The notes beneath the pieces are model-generated. The model ran no database searches. It was not told the origin of the DNA and saw only the letters and a program-made list of their open reading frames with translations. The translations under genes and the position numbers were made by a program. From Alphaproteobacteria bacterium (GTDB lineage: Bacteria; Pseudomonadota; Alphaproteobacteria; GCA-2731375), in NCBI GenBank assembly GCA_016869175.1, contig VGEV01000021.1, forward strand, positions 1 to 35,353: 35,353 nt of DNA. Reading direction: 5' to 3'. Positions 1-8,671 of the stretch are shown here, piece by piece (within the stretch, counting starts at the first letter, position 1; every line of letters starts with the position of its first letter).

Positions 1-85
1 CCGCTCACTGCATCGACACGCCACCGCAGACCAAATAGACCCCGCCACAGCACCCAATCCGCAGGCTGGGCCGCAGGCCATGCCC

Positions 86-451
86 TCATCGGCGATGCTT
101 CGTCGTCAATGATGGGGTTCTTCGAGGCGTCCTGTCGCCCAGATAGGCCACGGTGCCGGCTTGGCCCGCGCTCAGCGCCGGCCCGCGCAGCCCTTCGGCA
201 TTGATGCTGTAGCGCACGTCGAAGTCATGGTTGAGATGGCTGCCGAGCCAGCCTGGGCTGAGCCGCCAGCCCAGCCCCTCGTCGTAACGGGTGAGGCCGG
301 GCTGCAATCGGTCGCTGCTTTCGATCTGCCGGCGCAGCGCGGCCAGACCGATTTCCAGCAAGGCGAAGCCCAGCGCAAGACCGAGGCCGACAGCGATGGC
401 GGCGAACAGGCGCTGGCGGCCGCGCGTGGCGGCAGGGGCGGGCGGGCTCAC
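86..451 (-). pseudogene. SGNH/GDSL-type hydrolase, N-terminal part only (signal anchor then NAEGLRGP...VAYLGD), truncated at the catalytic block
   Basis: GTG start overlaps the permease stop (GTGA). Protein reads MSPPAPAATRGRQRLFAAIAVGLGLALGFALLEIGL...YSINAEGLRGPALSAGQAGTVAYLGD and then becomes unrelated RTPRRTPSLTTKHRR-stop where GDSFTFG-like sequence is expected. Confidence 0.5.
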
Positions 452-1662
452 GTCCGCGCCAGAACGGCCGCGACATCCAGCCGGTAGGCGCGCCACGCGG
501 CCGGCAGCGCGGCCAGGACGGCCAGCAACATCGCGCCGCCAGCCGGCAGCAATTCCTGCCATTGCCAGCCCAGGCCGCTCAGCGGCACCTGCTGGCTGGC
601 GGCGAGCCAGGTCGCCAAGCCCCACGCGGCCAGATGGCCCACTAGCAGTCCCAGGCCGGCTCCCGCCAGGCCGATCAAGCCGCCCTCCAGCAGCAATTGC
701 CCGAACAGCCGCCAGCGGCTGGCGCCGACCGCGCGCATGATGGCCAGGTCATATTGCCGCTGACGCAGCGCGCCATAGAGCGCCGCGAACAGGCCGAGGG
801 CCGACGTCGTGAACAGCAGGTAGGCAAAGCCGCGGAAGGCGTCCAGGGCAAAGCCGACCAGGGCGAAGAGCCGCGCCGCCTCGGTCGCCGGAGAGGCGGC
901 TTGCATGGATGTCTCGGAGTTGATCCAACGCGGCAGCACGGCGGCGGCCATGGGCGAACGATAGACCACCAGCAGGGCAGTGAGCTCGTCGCGGGCCTCG
1001 GCCGGCTGGATGCCGCCGATACCGGTGCGCGCAGGCCCGGGCTTGCGTTCGTGTACCCGCCACACGCTTTCGACCGCGGTCAGGATGACGCGGTCCAGGC
1101 TGCCGCCCGTCGCTGCCAACACGCCCACTACTTCAAAGGGATGCTCGTCATGGCCGTGGCCGCCGCCGGCGCCAAGTCCGTGCGAGCCGACGAACCGGTC
1201 GCCCAGTCCCAGGCCCAGACGCCGGGCAACGCTTGCGCCCAGCACGGCCTGCAACTCGTCCTGCCACAACCGCCCAGCCGCCAGACGGCCGCCCTGCAAG
1301 GCGACATAGTCGGCGGTGGTGCCGACGATGCGAAAACCGGCCAGGCTGTCGCCCAGCGCCAGCGGCACCGCGCGCGCCACCAGCCGATGGTTGGCCACGG
1401 CCTCGGCCTGGGCGCGGTCGATGTTGCCGGTTGGGACATCCAGGTGGAACACCGCCGACAAGATGAGTTGCAACGGGCTGCCCTTGGCGCCAACGACCAG
1501 GTCGATGCCTTTCAGGTCGCGTGTCAGGCGACCCTTCAGCTCGGCATCCAGCAGCAGCAACACGACCATGGTGCCGACCGCCAATGCCGCCAGGCAGAGG
1601 GTGACCAGGGCCTCGATCGGCCGATGCCTGAGAAACGCCCAGGCCAGCGCCAGCGCGCTCAT
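448..1662 (-). CDS. ABC transporter permease, FtsX/MacB-like, with His-rich loop (GGGHGHDEHP)
   Basis: 404 aa; N-terminal TM, long periplasmic domain, C-terminal FtsX-like TM region (LYGALRQRQYDLAIMRAVGASRWRLFGQLLLEG). ATGA overlap with upstream ATPase gene. Confidence 0.85.
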   Translation of the reverse strand: MSALALAWAFLRHRPIEALVTLCLAALAVGTMVVLLLLDAELKGRLTRDLKGIDLVVGAKGSPLQLILSAVFHLDVPTGNIDRAQAEAVANHRLVARAVPLALGDSLAGFRIVGTTADYVALQGGRLAAGRLWQDELQAVLGASVARRLGLGLGDRFVGSHGLGAGGGHGHDEHPFEVVGVLAATGGSLDRVILTAVESVWRVHERKPGPARTGIGGIQPAEARDELTALLVVYRSPMAAAVLPRWINSETSMQAASPATEAARLFALVGFALDAFRGFAYLLFTTSALGLFAALYGALRQRQYDLAIMRAVGASRWRLFGQLLLEGGLIGLAGAGLGLLVGHLAAWGLATWLAASQQVPLSGLGWQWQELLPAGGAMLLAVLAALPAAWRAYRLDVAAVLART

Positions 1663-2297
1663 GTCGCTTTCGGCAGCGTCAAGTGCCGCACGAAACGGGC
1701 CGCGGCGCGGGCATCGTGCGTGGCGACGATGAGGGCGGCACCCACCGCCTTGGCTTCGCCCGTCAGCAGGTCGAGCGCACGGTCGGCATTGTCGTCGTCC
1801 AGACTGGAGGTGGGCTCGTCGGCCAGCAGCAATTGCGGCCGGTTGACCAGCGCGCGCGCCAAGGCGACGCGTTGCGCTTCGCCGCGGCTCAGTGCGGCCG
1901 GCTTGGCGGCGGCCCGCTCGGACAGCCCCAGTCGGGACAGCAAGTCGGCCAGATGGCGCCGGTCGACCGGTTGCCCAGCCAGGCTCTGTGCCAGCGCCAG
2001 GTTTTGCAGCACGCTCAACGCCTCAAGCAGATGCAGGCGCTGGAAGACGATGCCGACACTGCGTCCGCGCCGCCGGTCGCGTTCGCCCGCCGGCAGTGCA
2101 TAAAGGTCGGTGCCGGCCAAGCGCACGCTGCCGCCGCTGGGGCGCAACAGGCCGGCGACGATGTGCAGCAATGTGCTCTTGCCCGAGCCCGAGGGACCGA
2201 GCAGCAGCCAATGCTCGCCGGCCGCCACCTGCCACGCGTCGAGCGCCAGCACGGTCCGTCCGGCATAGGCATGGGTCAGCGTCGTTATTTCCAGCAT
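1659..2297 (-). CDS. ABC transporter ATP-binding protein (LolD/MacB-type)
   Basis: Walker A GPSGSGKST, signature LSRGEAQRVALARALVNRPQLLLADEPTSSLD. Confidence 0.92.
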   Translation of the reverse strand: MLEITTLTHAYAGRTVLALDAWQVAAGEHWLLLGPSGSGKSTLLHIVAGLLRPSGGSVRLAGTDLYALPAGERDRRRGRSVGIVFQRLHLLEALSVLQNLALAQSLAGQPVDRRHLADLLSRLGLSERAAAKPAALSRGEAQRVALARALVNRPQLLLADEPTSSLDDDNADRALDLLTGEAKAVGAALIVATHDARAAARFVRHLTLPKAT

Positions 2298-2347
2298 CGA
2301 TGGGCCGACGCTACCGTGCCGGCCGCGGCTTCGCTATAGTGCCGGCG

Positions 2348-2854
2348 ATGCGACAGCGGGCCAGGGACGGCGGCGCGGCGGGGCGGACCGGGCCGGGACA
2401 CGATCACGATCTCTGCATCGCCGATGCGCTTGAGGCCGCGGCGCGGGTCTGTGCCGCGCGCGGCCAGCGGCTGACGCCCATTCGGCGGCGCGTACTGGAG
2501 CTGGTCTGGCAGAGCCACAGCCCGATCGGCGCCTACGAGATCATGCGCCGGCTGGGCCAGGGCCGCCCGGCGGCACCGCCCACGGTCTACCGCGCGCTGG
2601 ACTTCCTGGTGGCGCAGCATCTCGTGCACCGCATCAATTCCCGCAACGCCTTCATCGGCTGCGCCTATCCGGAACGGCAGCACGATGCCTGCTTCCTGCT
2701 GTGCGAGAATTGCGGCAGCGCCGACGAACTGAGCGATGCGGCGCTGTTGCGGGCTTTGGCGGAGGTAGCCGACAGCCACGGCTTCGCGGTGACGCAGCAG
2801 ACCGTCGAGTTGCGCGGCCGGTGCCGGCAATGCCGTGACGGCAGCCGTGCTTGA
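2348..2854 (+). CDS. zur: Fur-family transcriptional regulator, probable Zur
   Basis: RGQRLTPIRRRVLELVWQSHSPIGAYEIMRRLG...PPTVYRALDFLVAQHLVHRINSRNAFIGCAYPERQHDACFLLCENCGSADEL...RCRQC; Zur-like lack of the Fur HHH...C pattern and C-terminal CRQC. Confidence 0.8.
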   Translation: MRQRARDGGAAGRTGPGHDHDLCIADALEAAARVCAARGQRLTPIRRRVLELVWQSHSPIGAYEIMRRLGQGRPAAPPTVYRALDFLVAQHLVHRINSRNAFIGCAYPERQHDACFLLCENCGSADELSDAALLRALAEVADSHGFAVTQQTVELRGRCRQCRDGSRA

Positions 2855-3233
2855 GCTTAACCTGCCGGACGTGGTGGCGGAGGTGGAGGCGGCCTTTCGG
2901 CGCTACGAGGCGGCGTTGATGGCGAACGACGTGGCCCAGCTCAACGAACTGTTCTGGCGGAGCCCGTGCACCTTGCGCTTCGGCATTGCCGAGAACCTGT
3001 ACGGCCACGAGGCCATCGCCCGCTACCGGCGCGAGCGGGCGGCGACGGATATCGGCCGGCGTCTGGAAAACACCGCGATCACTACCTTCGGTCGCGAGCT
3101 TGCCGTGGCCAATACCGAGTTCCGCCGCAATGTCGGCGGCGCGCGCGGACGGCAAAGCCAGACCTGGCTGCGCACCGAGCAGGGCTGGCGCATCGTGGCG
3201 GCGCATGTCTCGCTGCTGCCGCCACAATCCTAG
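2835..3233 (+). CDS. AtzH/HpxZ-like (DUF3225, NTF2-fold) protein
   Basis: 132 aa: FRRYEAALMANDVAQLNELFWRSPCTLRFGIAENLYGHEAIARYRRER...TWLRTEQGWRIVAAHVSLLP. GTG start overlaps zur 3' end by 20 nt. Confidence 0.75.
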   Translation: MTAAVLELNLPDVVAEVEAAFRRYEAALMANDVAQLNELFWRSPCTLRFGIAENLYGHEAIARYRRERAATDIGRRLENTAITTFGRELAVANTEFRRNVGGARGRQSQTWLRTEQGWRIVAAHVSLLPPQS

Positions 3234-3245
3234 CGCAGGTGCTGC

Positions 3246-3968
3246 TCAGGTATTGAACACGATCTGCACGCGGTCGCCGGCGAAACGCGCGATGCCATAG
3301 TCGATCGGCTGGCCGGCGGTGTCGACATTGACGCTCTCGGTCACCAGGACCGGCCGATTGACCGGTTGGCGCAGCCGCTCGGCTTCGTCGGGTTCCGGCA
3401 GCCGGGCGGTGACGCGGGTGGTCTTGCGGGCGTAGTCGGCGACGCCGAATCGGCGTAGCGCGTTGCTGATCGAGCCGCTGGCGGCATAGGCGGCATCGAT
3501 GCCGCGAAACCGTTCCGCGGGGAAATTGTGGCTGGCCAGGCTGATCGGCCGACCATCGGCTTCGCCCAGTGTTTCCAGCACCACGACCGTGGCTTGCCGC
3601 TTCAGCGCCAGTGCCTTGGCGATGGCGGCGCTCGGCCGTTCCTCGCGCACCGCCAGCAGCCGCCCACTCGGCAGCCGCTGCTGCGCCTGCACGATCTCGG
3701 AAAAGCGCGTGCGACGGCCGATCACGTAGTCCAGCATGTCCTCGTTGACGAAGGTGCCGCGGCCCTGCTCGATGCGAATGAGGCCGCGTTCGTTCAACGC
3801 CGCCAGCGCCTGGCGCAACGTGTGGCGGTTGACCTCGAAACGCTTGGCGAGCTCGGCTTCGGTCGGCAGCCGCATGTCGCCCGGGTAGTCGCCGGCGCCG
3901 ATCTCCGCGGCCAGCGTCGTCTCGATCTGCCGCCACAAGGCGATGCCACCGCCCCGCCGCAAGGCCAT
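3246..3968 (-). CDS. phnF: GntR/HutC-type phosphonate utilisation regulator PhnF
   Basis: wHTH LPTEAELAKRFEVNRHTLRQALAALNERGLIRIEQGRGTFV plus UTRA domain; divergent from phnG. Confidence 0.9.
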   Translation of the reverse strand: MALRRGGGIALWRQIETTLAAEIGAGDYPGDMRLPTEAELAKRFEVNRHTLRQALAALNERGLIRIEQGRGTFVNEDMLDYVIGRRTRFSEIVQAQQRLPSGRLLAVREERPSAAIAKALALKRQATVVVLETLGEADGRPISLASHNFPAERFRGIDAAYAASGSISNALRRFGVADYARKTTRVTARLPEPDEAERLRQPVNRPVLVTESVNVDTAGQPIDYGIARFAGDRVQIVFNT

Positions 3969-4052
3969 CCCTCTCTCCCAGGGCCGATGCCATCGGTTGG
4001 TAACAGCCGCGCGCTTTACTCGCACGCGGGCTTGCGGCATAGTCCGCGAGAT

Positions 4053-4072
4053 AGATCTAGATGTCTAGACCA
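4053..4072. promoter_or_regulatory. Candidate PhnF operator in the phnF-phnG intergenic region
   Basis: AGATCTAGATGTCTAGACCA; the segment ATGTCTAGACCA fits the HutC-subfamily GntR consensus NYGTMTAKACNY, with an adjacent second TCTAGA half. Confidence 0.6.
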
Positions 4073-4092
4073 ATAGCAAGGGGCGTGGCGGA

Positions 4093-4596
4093 ATGCCGAA
4101 CCGAAGCAAAGTGCCCACGCCGCCCGCCGCCGCGCCGGGGCCGGGGCGAGAGGCGGCCGGCGACGCGCGGCAGGAATGGCTTGGCGTACTGGCGCGGGCG
4201 CGCAACGCCGATCTGCAAATGCTCTGGCGCGATCTGCCGGACAAGCCAAGCTGGACGCGGCTGCGGGGACCCGAGAGTGGCCTGATCATGTTGCGCGGCC
4301 GGCTGGGCGGCGATGGGCGGCCGTTCAATCTGGGCGAGATGAGCGTGACGCGCTGCTCGGTAAGACTGGGCTGTGGCCGGGTAGGGCATGGCTATGTCGG
4401 GCGGCAGGACGCCTGGCAGGCGGAGGTCGCGGCGGTGCTCGACGGCTTGCTGCAGGAAGCGGCCAGTCACCAAGCGGCGGTTGCCGGCATCATCGGCCCC
4501 TTGCGGCGGATCGAGCAGGACCGGCGGGAGCGGGCGAGCCGGCAGGCCGCGGCGACCCGGGCCGAGTTCTTCACCGTGGCCCGCGGCGAGGCCTAG
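4093..4596 (+). CDS. phnG: C-P lyase subunit PhnG
   Basis: RQEWLGVLARARNADLQMLW...PESGLIMLRGRLGGDGRPFNLGEMSVTRCSVRL...GHGYVGRQDAWQAEVAAVLDGLLQ. Confidence 0.93.
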   Translation: MPNRSKVPTPPAAAPGPGREAAGDARQEWLGVLARARNADLQMLWRDLPDKPSWTRLRGPESGLIMLRGRLGGDGRPFNLGEMSVTRCSVRLGCGRVGHGYVGRQDAWQAEVAAVLDGLLQEAASHQAAVAGIIGPLRRIEQDRRERASRQAAATRAEFFTVARGEA

Positions 4597-4599
4597 GCG

Positions 4600-5196
4600 A
4601 TGGCCATGCCCGGCATCGCCGACGCGAAACTGGCGCCCGGCTTCGCCGACCCGGGGCGCGACAGCCAAAGGGTTTTCCGGGCGGCGCTCGCGGCCATGGC
4701 GGAGCCTGGGCGCATCGCGACGTTGGATTTGCGCCTGCAACCGACGCCACCCCTGGGCTTGGCGCAATCGGCGCTGGCGCTGACCTTGCTCGACTTCGAG
4801 GTCGCGCTATGGCTCGACGGGCCAGTCGCGCCGGCGGCCGACTATTTGCGGTTCCACACCGGCGTCCGTCTGGCCGCGCGGCCGGAGGACGCTGACTATT
4901 GCCTGATCGCCGGCCCGCTGCCGCCGCTGTCGAGCTTCAAGGCGGGCAGCGAGGAGGAGCCGGAGGCGGGGGCCACGCTGATCGTCGCCGTCGCGGGCTT
5001 GTTGGGCGATGGCCCCTGGCGGCTGAAGGGGCCGGGCTTGCCGCACGAAGGGCGCCTGGGGGTCGGCGGCTTGCCCGCCGACTTCGCCGCGCAGTGGGCG
5101 CAGAACCAACGCGCCTTCCCGCGGGGGATCGATCTCTTCCTCTGCGCCGGCAGCCGCCTGGTCGGCCTGCCGCGCACACTTACGATCGAGGGCTAG
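4600..5196 (+). CDS. phnH: C-P lyase subunit PhnH
   Basis: PGFADPGRDSQRVFRAALAAMAEPGRI...LALTLLDFEVALWL; position between phnG and phnI. Confidence 0.92.
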   Translation: MAMPGIADAKLAPGFADPGRDSQRVFRAALAAMAEPGRIATLDLRLQPTPPLGLAQSALALTLLDFEVALWLDGPVAPAADYLRFHTGVRLAARPEDADYCLIAGPLPPLSSFKAGSEEEPEAGATLIVAVAGLLGDGPWRLKGPGLPHEGRLGVGGLPADFAAQWAQNQRAFPRGIDLFLCAGSRLVGLPRTLTIEG

Positions 5197-5198
5197 GC

Positions 5199-6299
5199 AT
5201 GTATGTTCCGGTCAAGGGCGGCGAACAGGCGATCGACAACGCTGCCAGGCTGCTGGCCGAGAGCCGGCGGGGCGATCCGGCGGTTCCGGAACTGACGCTG
5301 GCGCAGATCGAGGGCCAACTCGCCCATGCCGTCGACCGGGTGATGGCGGAGGGTTCGCTTTATGACCGCAAGCTGGCGGCGCTCGCCATCAAGCAGGCGC
5401 GCGGCGACTTGGTGGAAGCGATCTTTCTGTTGCGCGCCTATCGGACCACTTTGCTGAGGTTTGGCGCGAGCGAGCCGCTGGACACCCGCCGCATGGCGAT
5501 CCGCCGGCGGATCTCCGCCACTTTCAAGGACCTGCCCGGAGGTCAGGTGCTGGGTGCCAGCTTCGACTACACCCATCGGCTGCTGGACTTCTCGTTGGCC
5601 GAGACCGGCGGTCCGTGCCCGGCAGCGGCCAAGGCAAGCCAGGCGCTGCCCTCCGACATGCCTTCCATCGCCGACATCCTTGAGCGGGAAGGCTTGATCG
5701 AGCGCGAGCCGGCCGAGAGCGGCGGCGCCGTGGCCGACCTGACGCGCGAGCCCCTGCGGTTTCCGGCCGCTCGGCCGGTGCGGTTGCAGGCGCTCGCCCG
5801 CGCCGACGAAGGGTTCCTGCTCGGGCTCGGCTATTCCACGCAGCGCGGCTACGGCAACAATCACCCGTTCGCCGGCGAAATCCGCCACGGCATGGTGACG
5901 GTCGAGTTCGTGCCCGAAGAACTGGGCTTTGCCGTCGCGCTCGGCGAAGTGGAGTTGACCGAATGCCAGATGGTCAACCAGTTCAAGGGCTCCGCCGCGC
6001 AGCCGCCGCACTTTACCCGCGGCTACGGGGTCGCATTCGGCCATGCCGAGCGCAAGGCGATGGCGATGGCGCTGGTCGATCGGTCCTTGCGCGCGGCCGA
6101 ACTGGGCGAGGAAGTGACGGCGCCGGCGCAAGACCCCGAATTCGTGCTCTACCACGGCGACAACGTCGAGGCCTCCGGCTTCGTGCAGCACCTGAAGCTG
6201 CCGCACTATGTCGACTTCCAGGCCGAATTGGTGACGGTCAGGGACTTGCGTCGGGAATTCAACGAACGCGCCGCCGGCCGGCGGGAGGCGGCAGAATGA
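5199..6299 (+). CDS. phnI: C-P lyase subunit PhnI
   Basis: MYVPVKGGEQAIDNAARLLAESRRGD...GYSTQRGYGNNHPFAGEIRHGMVTVEFVPEELGF. Confidence 0.96.
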   Translation: MYVPVKGGEQAIDNAARLLAESRRGDPAVPELTLAQIEGQLAHAVDRVMAEGSLYDRKLAALAIKQARGDLVEAIFLLRAYRTTLLRFGASEPLDTRRMAIRRRISATFKDLPGGQVLGASFDYTHRLLDFSLAETGGPCPAAAKASQALPSDMPSIADILEREGLIEREPAESGGAVADLTREPLRFPAARPVRLQALARADEGFLLGLGYSTQRGYGNNHPFAGEIRHGMVTVEFVPEELGFAVALGEVELTECQMVNQFKGSAAQPPHFTRGYGVAFGHAERKAMAMALVDRSLRAAELGEEVTAPAQDPEFVLYHGDNVEASGFVQHLKLPHYVDFQAELVTVRDLRREFNERAAGRREAAE

Positions 6300-7183
6300 A
6301 GCCGTCCAGCCCGGCCATGGCGGGCGAGCCGTCGGCCAACTACAACTTCGCCTTCCTCGACGAGCAGACCAAGCGGATGATCCGCCGGGGGCTGCTCAAG
6401 GCGGTCGCCATCCCGGGCCACCAGATCCCGTTCGGCAGCCGCGAGATGCCGCTGCCCTATGGCTGGGGCACCGGCGGCATCCAGATCACCGCCAGCATCG
6501 TCGGTCCTGACGACGTGCTGAAGGTGATCGATCAGGGGGCCGACGACACCACCAACGCCATCAACATCCGCCGTTTCTTCGCGCGCACGGCAGGGATCGC
6601 CACCACCGAGCGCACGGACCGGGCCAGCATCGTGCAAACCCGTCACCGGGTGCCCGAAAAGCCGTTGCGGGCGGGCCAAATCCTGGTGTTCCAGGTGCCG
6701 ACCCCCGAGCCGCTGCGCTGGCTGGAGCGGCGCGAGGCGGAGACGCGCAAGATGCATGCGCTGGCGGAATACGGCGCCATGCATGTCAACCTCTACGAGG
6801 ACATCGCCCGGTTCGGCCGCATCGCCAAGTCGTACGACTATCCGGTCCTGGTCAACGGCCGCTACATCATGAGCCCGAGCCCGATACCGAAATTCGACAA
6901 TCCGAAGCTGCACATGAGTCCGGCCTTGCAGCTCTACGGCGCCGGCCGCGAGAAGCGGCTCTACGCCGTGCCGCCCTACACGGAAGTCAAGAGCCTGGAC
7001 TTCGAGGACCATCCGTTCCGCATCGAACGCTGGACCGAGGCTTGTGCCCTGTGCGGCGCCGGCGACAGCTTCCTTGACGAGGTGGTGATGGACGATGCCG
7101 GGGGGCGGATGCTAGTCTGCTCGGACAGCGAGTATTGCGCCGAGCGGCGGGCGGCCGGCCATCGCGGCAAGGCGGCACCGTGA
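6296..7183 (+). CDS. phnJ: Alpha-D-ribose 1-methylphosphonate 5-phosphate C-P lyase PhnJ (radical SAM)
   Basis: Conserved PhnJ sequence; C-terminal CALC-x21-C-SDSEY-C equals the CX2CX21CX5C pattern of PhnJ. ATGA overlap with phnI. Confidence 0.97.
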   Translation: MKPSSPAMAGEPSANYNFAFLDEQTKRMIRRGLLKAVAIPGHQIPFGSREMPLPYGWGTGGIQITASIVGPDDVLKVIDQGADDTTNAINIRRFFARTAGIATTERTDRASIVQTRHRVPEKPLRAGQILVFQVPTPEPLRWLERREAETRKMHALAEYGAMHVNLYEDIARFGRIAKSYDYPVLVNGRYIMSPSPIPKFDNPKLHMSPALQLYGAGREKRLYAVPPYTEVKSLDFEDHPFRIERWTEACALCGAGDSFLDEVVMDDAGGRMLVCSDSEYCAERRAAGHRGKAAP

Positions 7184-7956
7184 GCCGGGTGCCGCTGCTC
7201 TGCGCGGAGGGCGTCGCCAAGTCGTTCGGTGCCCGGGTTGCCTGCCGCGATGTCGGCTTCGAACTGCATGCCGGCGAGATCCTGGGCGTGGTGGGCGAGT
7301 CAGGTTCGGGCAAGACCACGCTGCTGCGCTGCCTCGCCGGACAACTCACGCCCGATGCCGGTCGGGTCGCCTATGCCGACCGGTCCGGCGCGCTGCGGGA
7401 CGTGTTTGCCATGAGCGAAGCCGAACGGCGACGCCTGGCACGCACCGAATGGGGCTTTGTGCACCAGAATCCGCGCGACGGCCTGCGCATGGGCATCTCC
7501 GCCGGCGCCAATGTCGGCGAGCGGCTGATGGCGGTCGGCTGGCGCCATTACGGCGCCATCCGCGCCAGCGCGCTGGCCTGGCTCGCCAATGTCGAGATCG
7601 CCGCCGACCGGATCGACGACCTGCCGGCCGGATTCTCCGGCGGCATGCAGCAGCGCTTGCAGATTGCCCGCAACCTGGTGTCCGAACCGCGTCTCGTCTA
7701 CATGGACGAGCCGACCGGCGGCCTCGACGTCTCGGTGCAGGCGCGCCTCCTCGACCTGCTGCGCCGGTTGGTGCAGCGACTGCAGCTGGCTTCGGTCGTT
7801 GTCACCCACGACCTCGGTGTGGTGCGCATGCTCTGCGACCGCCTGATGGTGATGCAGGCGGGCGAAGTGGTCGAAGAAGGCCTGACCGACCAGGTGCTGG
7901 ACGACCCGCAGCACGCCTATACCCAGCTTCTCGTCTCCTCGATCCTGCCGGCCTAG
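7180..7956 (+). CDS. phnK: Phosphonate C-P lyase system ATP-binding protein PhnK
   Basis: Walker A GESGSGKT, signature FSGGMQQRLQIARNLVSEPRLVYMDEPTGGLDVSVQARLLDLLR; GTGA overlap with phnJ. Confidence 0.94.
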   Translation: MSRVPLLCAEGVAKSFGARVACRDVGFELHAGEILGVVGESGSGKTTLLRCLAGQLTPDAGRVAYADRSGALRDVFAMSEAERRRLARTEWGFVHQNPRDGLRMGISAGANVGERLMAVGWRHYGAIRASALAWLANVEIAADRIDDLPAGFSGGMQQRLQIARNLVSEPRLVYMDEPTGGLDVSVQARLLDLLRRLVQRLQLASVVVTHDLGVVRMLCDRLMVMQAGEVVEEGLTDQVLDDPQHAYTQLLVSSILPA

Positions 7957-7960
7957 GACA

Positions 7961-8671
7961 ATGGCGCGAACCGCGGAACCCATGCTGACGGCGCAGGCTC
8001 TGCGCAAGTCCTTCACGCTGCACCTGCGCGGGGGCGTGACCCTGCCGGTGCTGGAGGGCAACGACCTGACGGTCGCCGCCGGCGAGTGCGTCGGGCTGCT
8101 CGGCCCCTCGGGCGTCGGTAAGTCGACCTTGCTGCGCTGTCTTTATGGCAATTACCGGCCGCAAGCCGGCCGCATCCGTGTCAGGCATGACGGGGCGATG
8201 GTCGATCTGGTCGGCGCGCCGCCATATCTTCTGCTGGCGGTCCGCCGACGCACGATCGGTTATGTCAGCCAGTTCCTGCGCGTCATCCCGCGCATCGGCG
8301 CGCTCGACCTGGTCATCGAACGGGCGCTGGCCTTCACCCCGAGCGAGGAGGAAGCACGCATCCGCGCCATGACGATGCTGACCGCATTGAACCTGCCGGC
8401 CCGGCTGTGGGCGCTGCCGCCGGCGACCTTTTCCGGCGGCGAGCAGCAGCGCGTGAACCTGGCGCGCGTCCTGGTCGGCGACTATCCGATCCTGTTGTTG
8501 GACGAACCGACCGCCGCTCTCGACCAGCAGAACCGCGATGCCGCAATCGAGCTCATAGGCCAGCGGGTGCGATCGGGCGCCGCCGCGGTCGGCATTTTTC
8601 ACGATGCCGATGCGCGTCGCCGGCTGACCGACCGTGGCGTCGAACTTGTGCCGGCACGGGAGACCGCATGA
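7961..8671 (+). CDS. phnL: Phosphonate C-P lyase system ATP-binding protein PhnL
   Basis: GPSGVGKSTLLRCLYGNYRP...FSGGEQQRVNLARVLVGDYPILLLDEPTAALDQQNRDAAIELI. Confidence 0.94.
   Translation: MARTAEPMLTAQALRKSFTLHLRGGVTLPVLEGNDLTVAAGECVGLLGPSGVGKSTLLRCLYGNYRPQAGRIRVRHDGAMVDLVGAPPYLLLAVRRRTIGYVSQFLRVIPRIGALDLVIERALAFTPSEEEARIRAMTMLTALNLPARLWALPPATFSGGEQQRVNLARVLVGDYPILLLDEPTAALDQQNRDAAIELIGQRVRSGAAAVGIFHDADARRRLTDRGVELVPARETA

Noticed and set aside
5193-6206. 337-aa minus-strand ORF opposite phnI
   Set aside because: Shadow of phnI.
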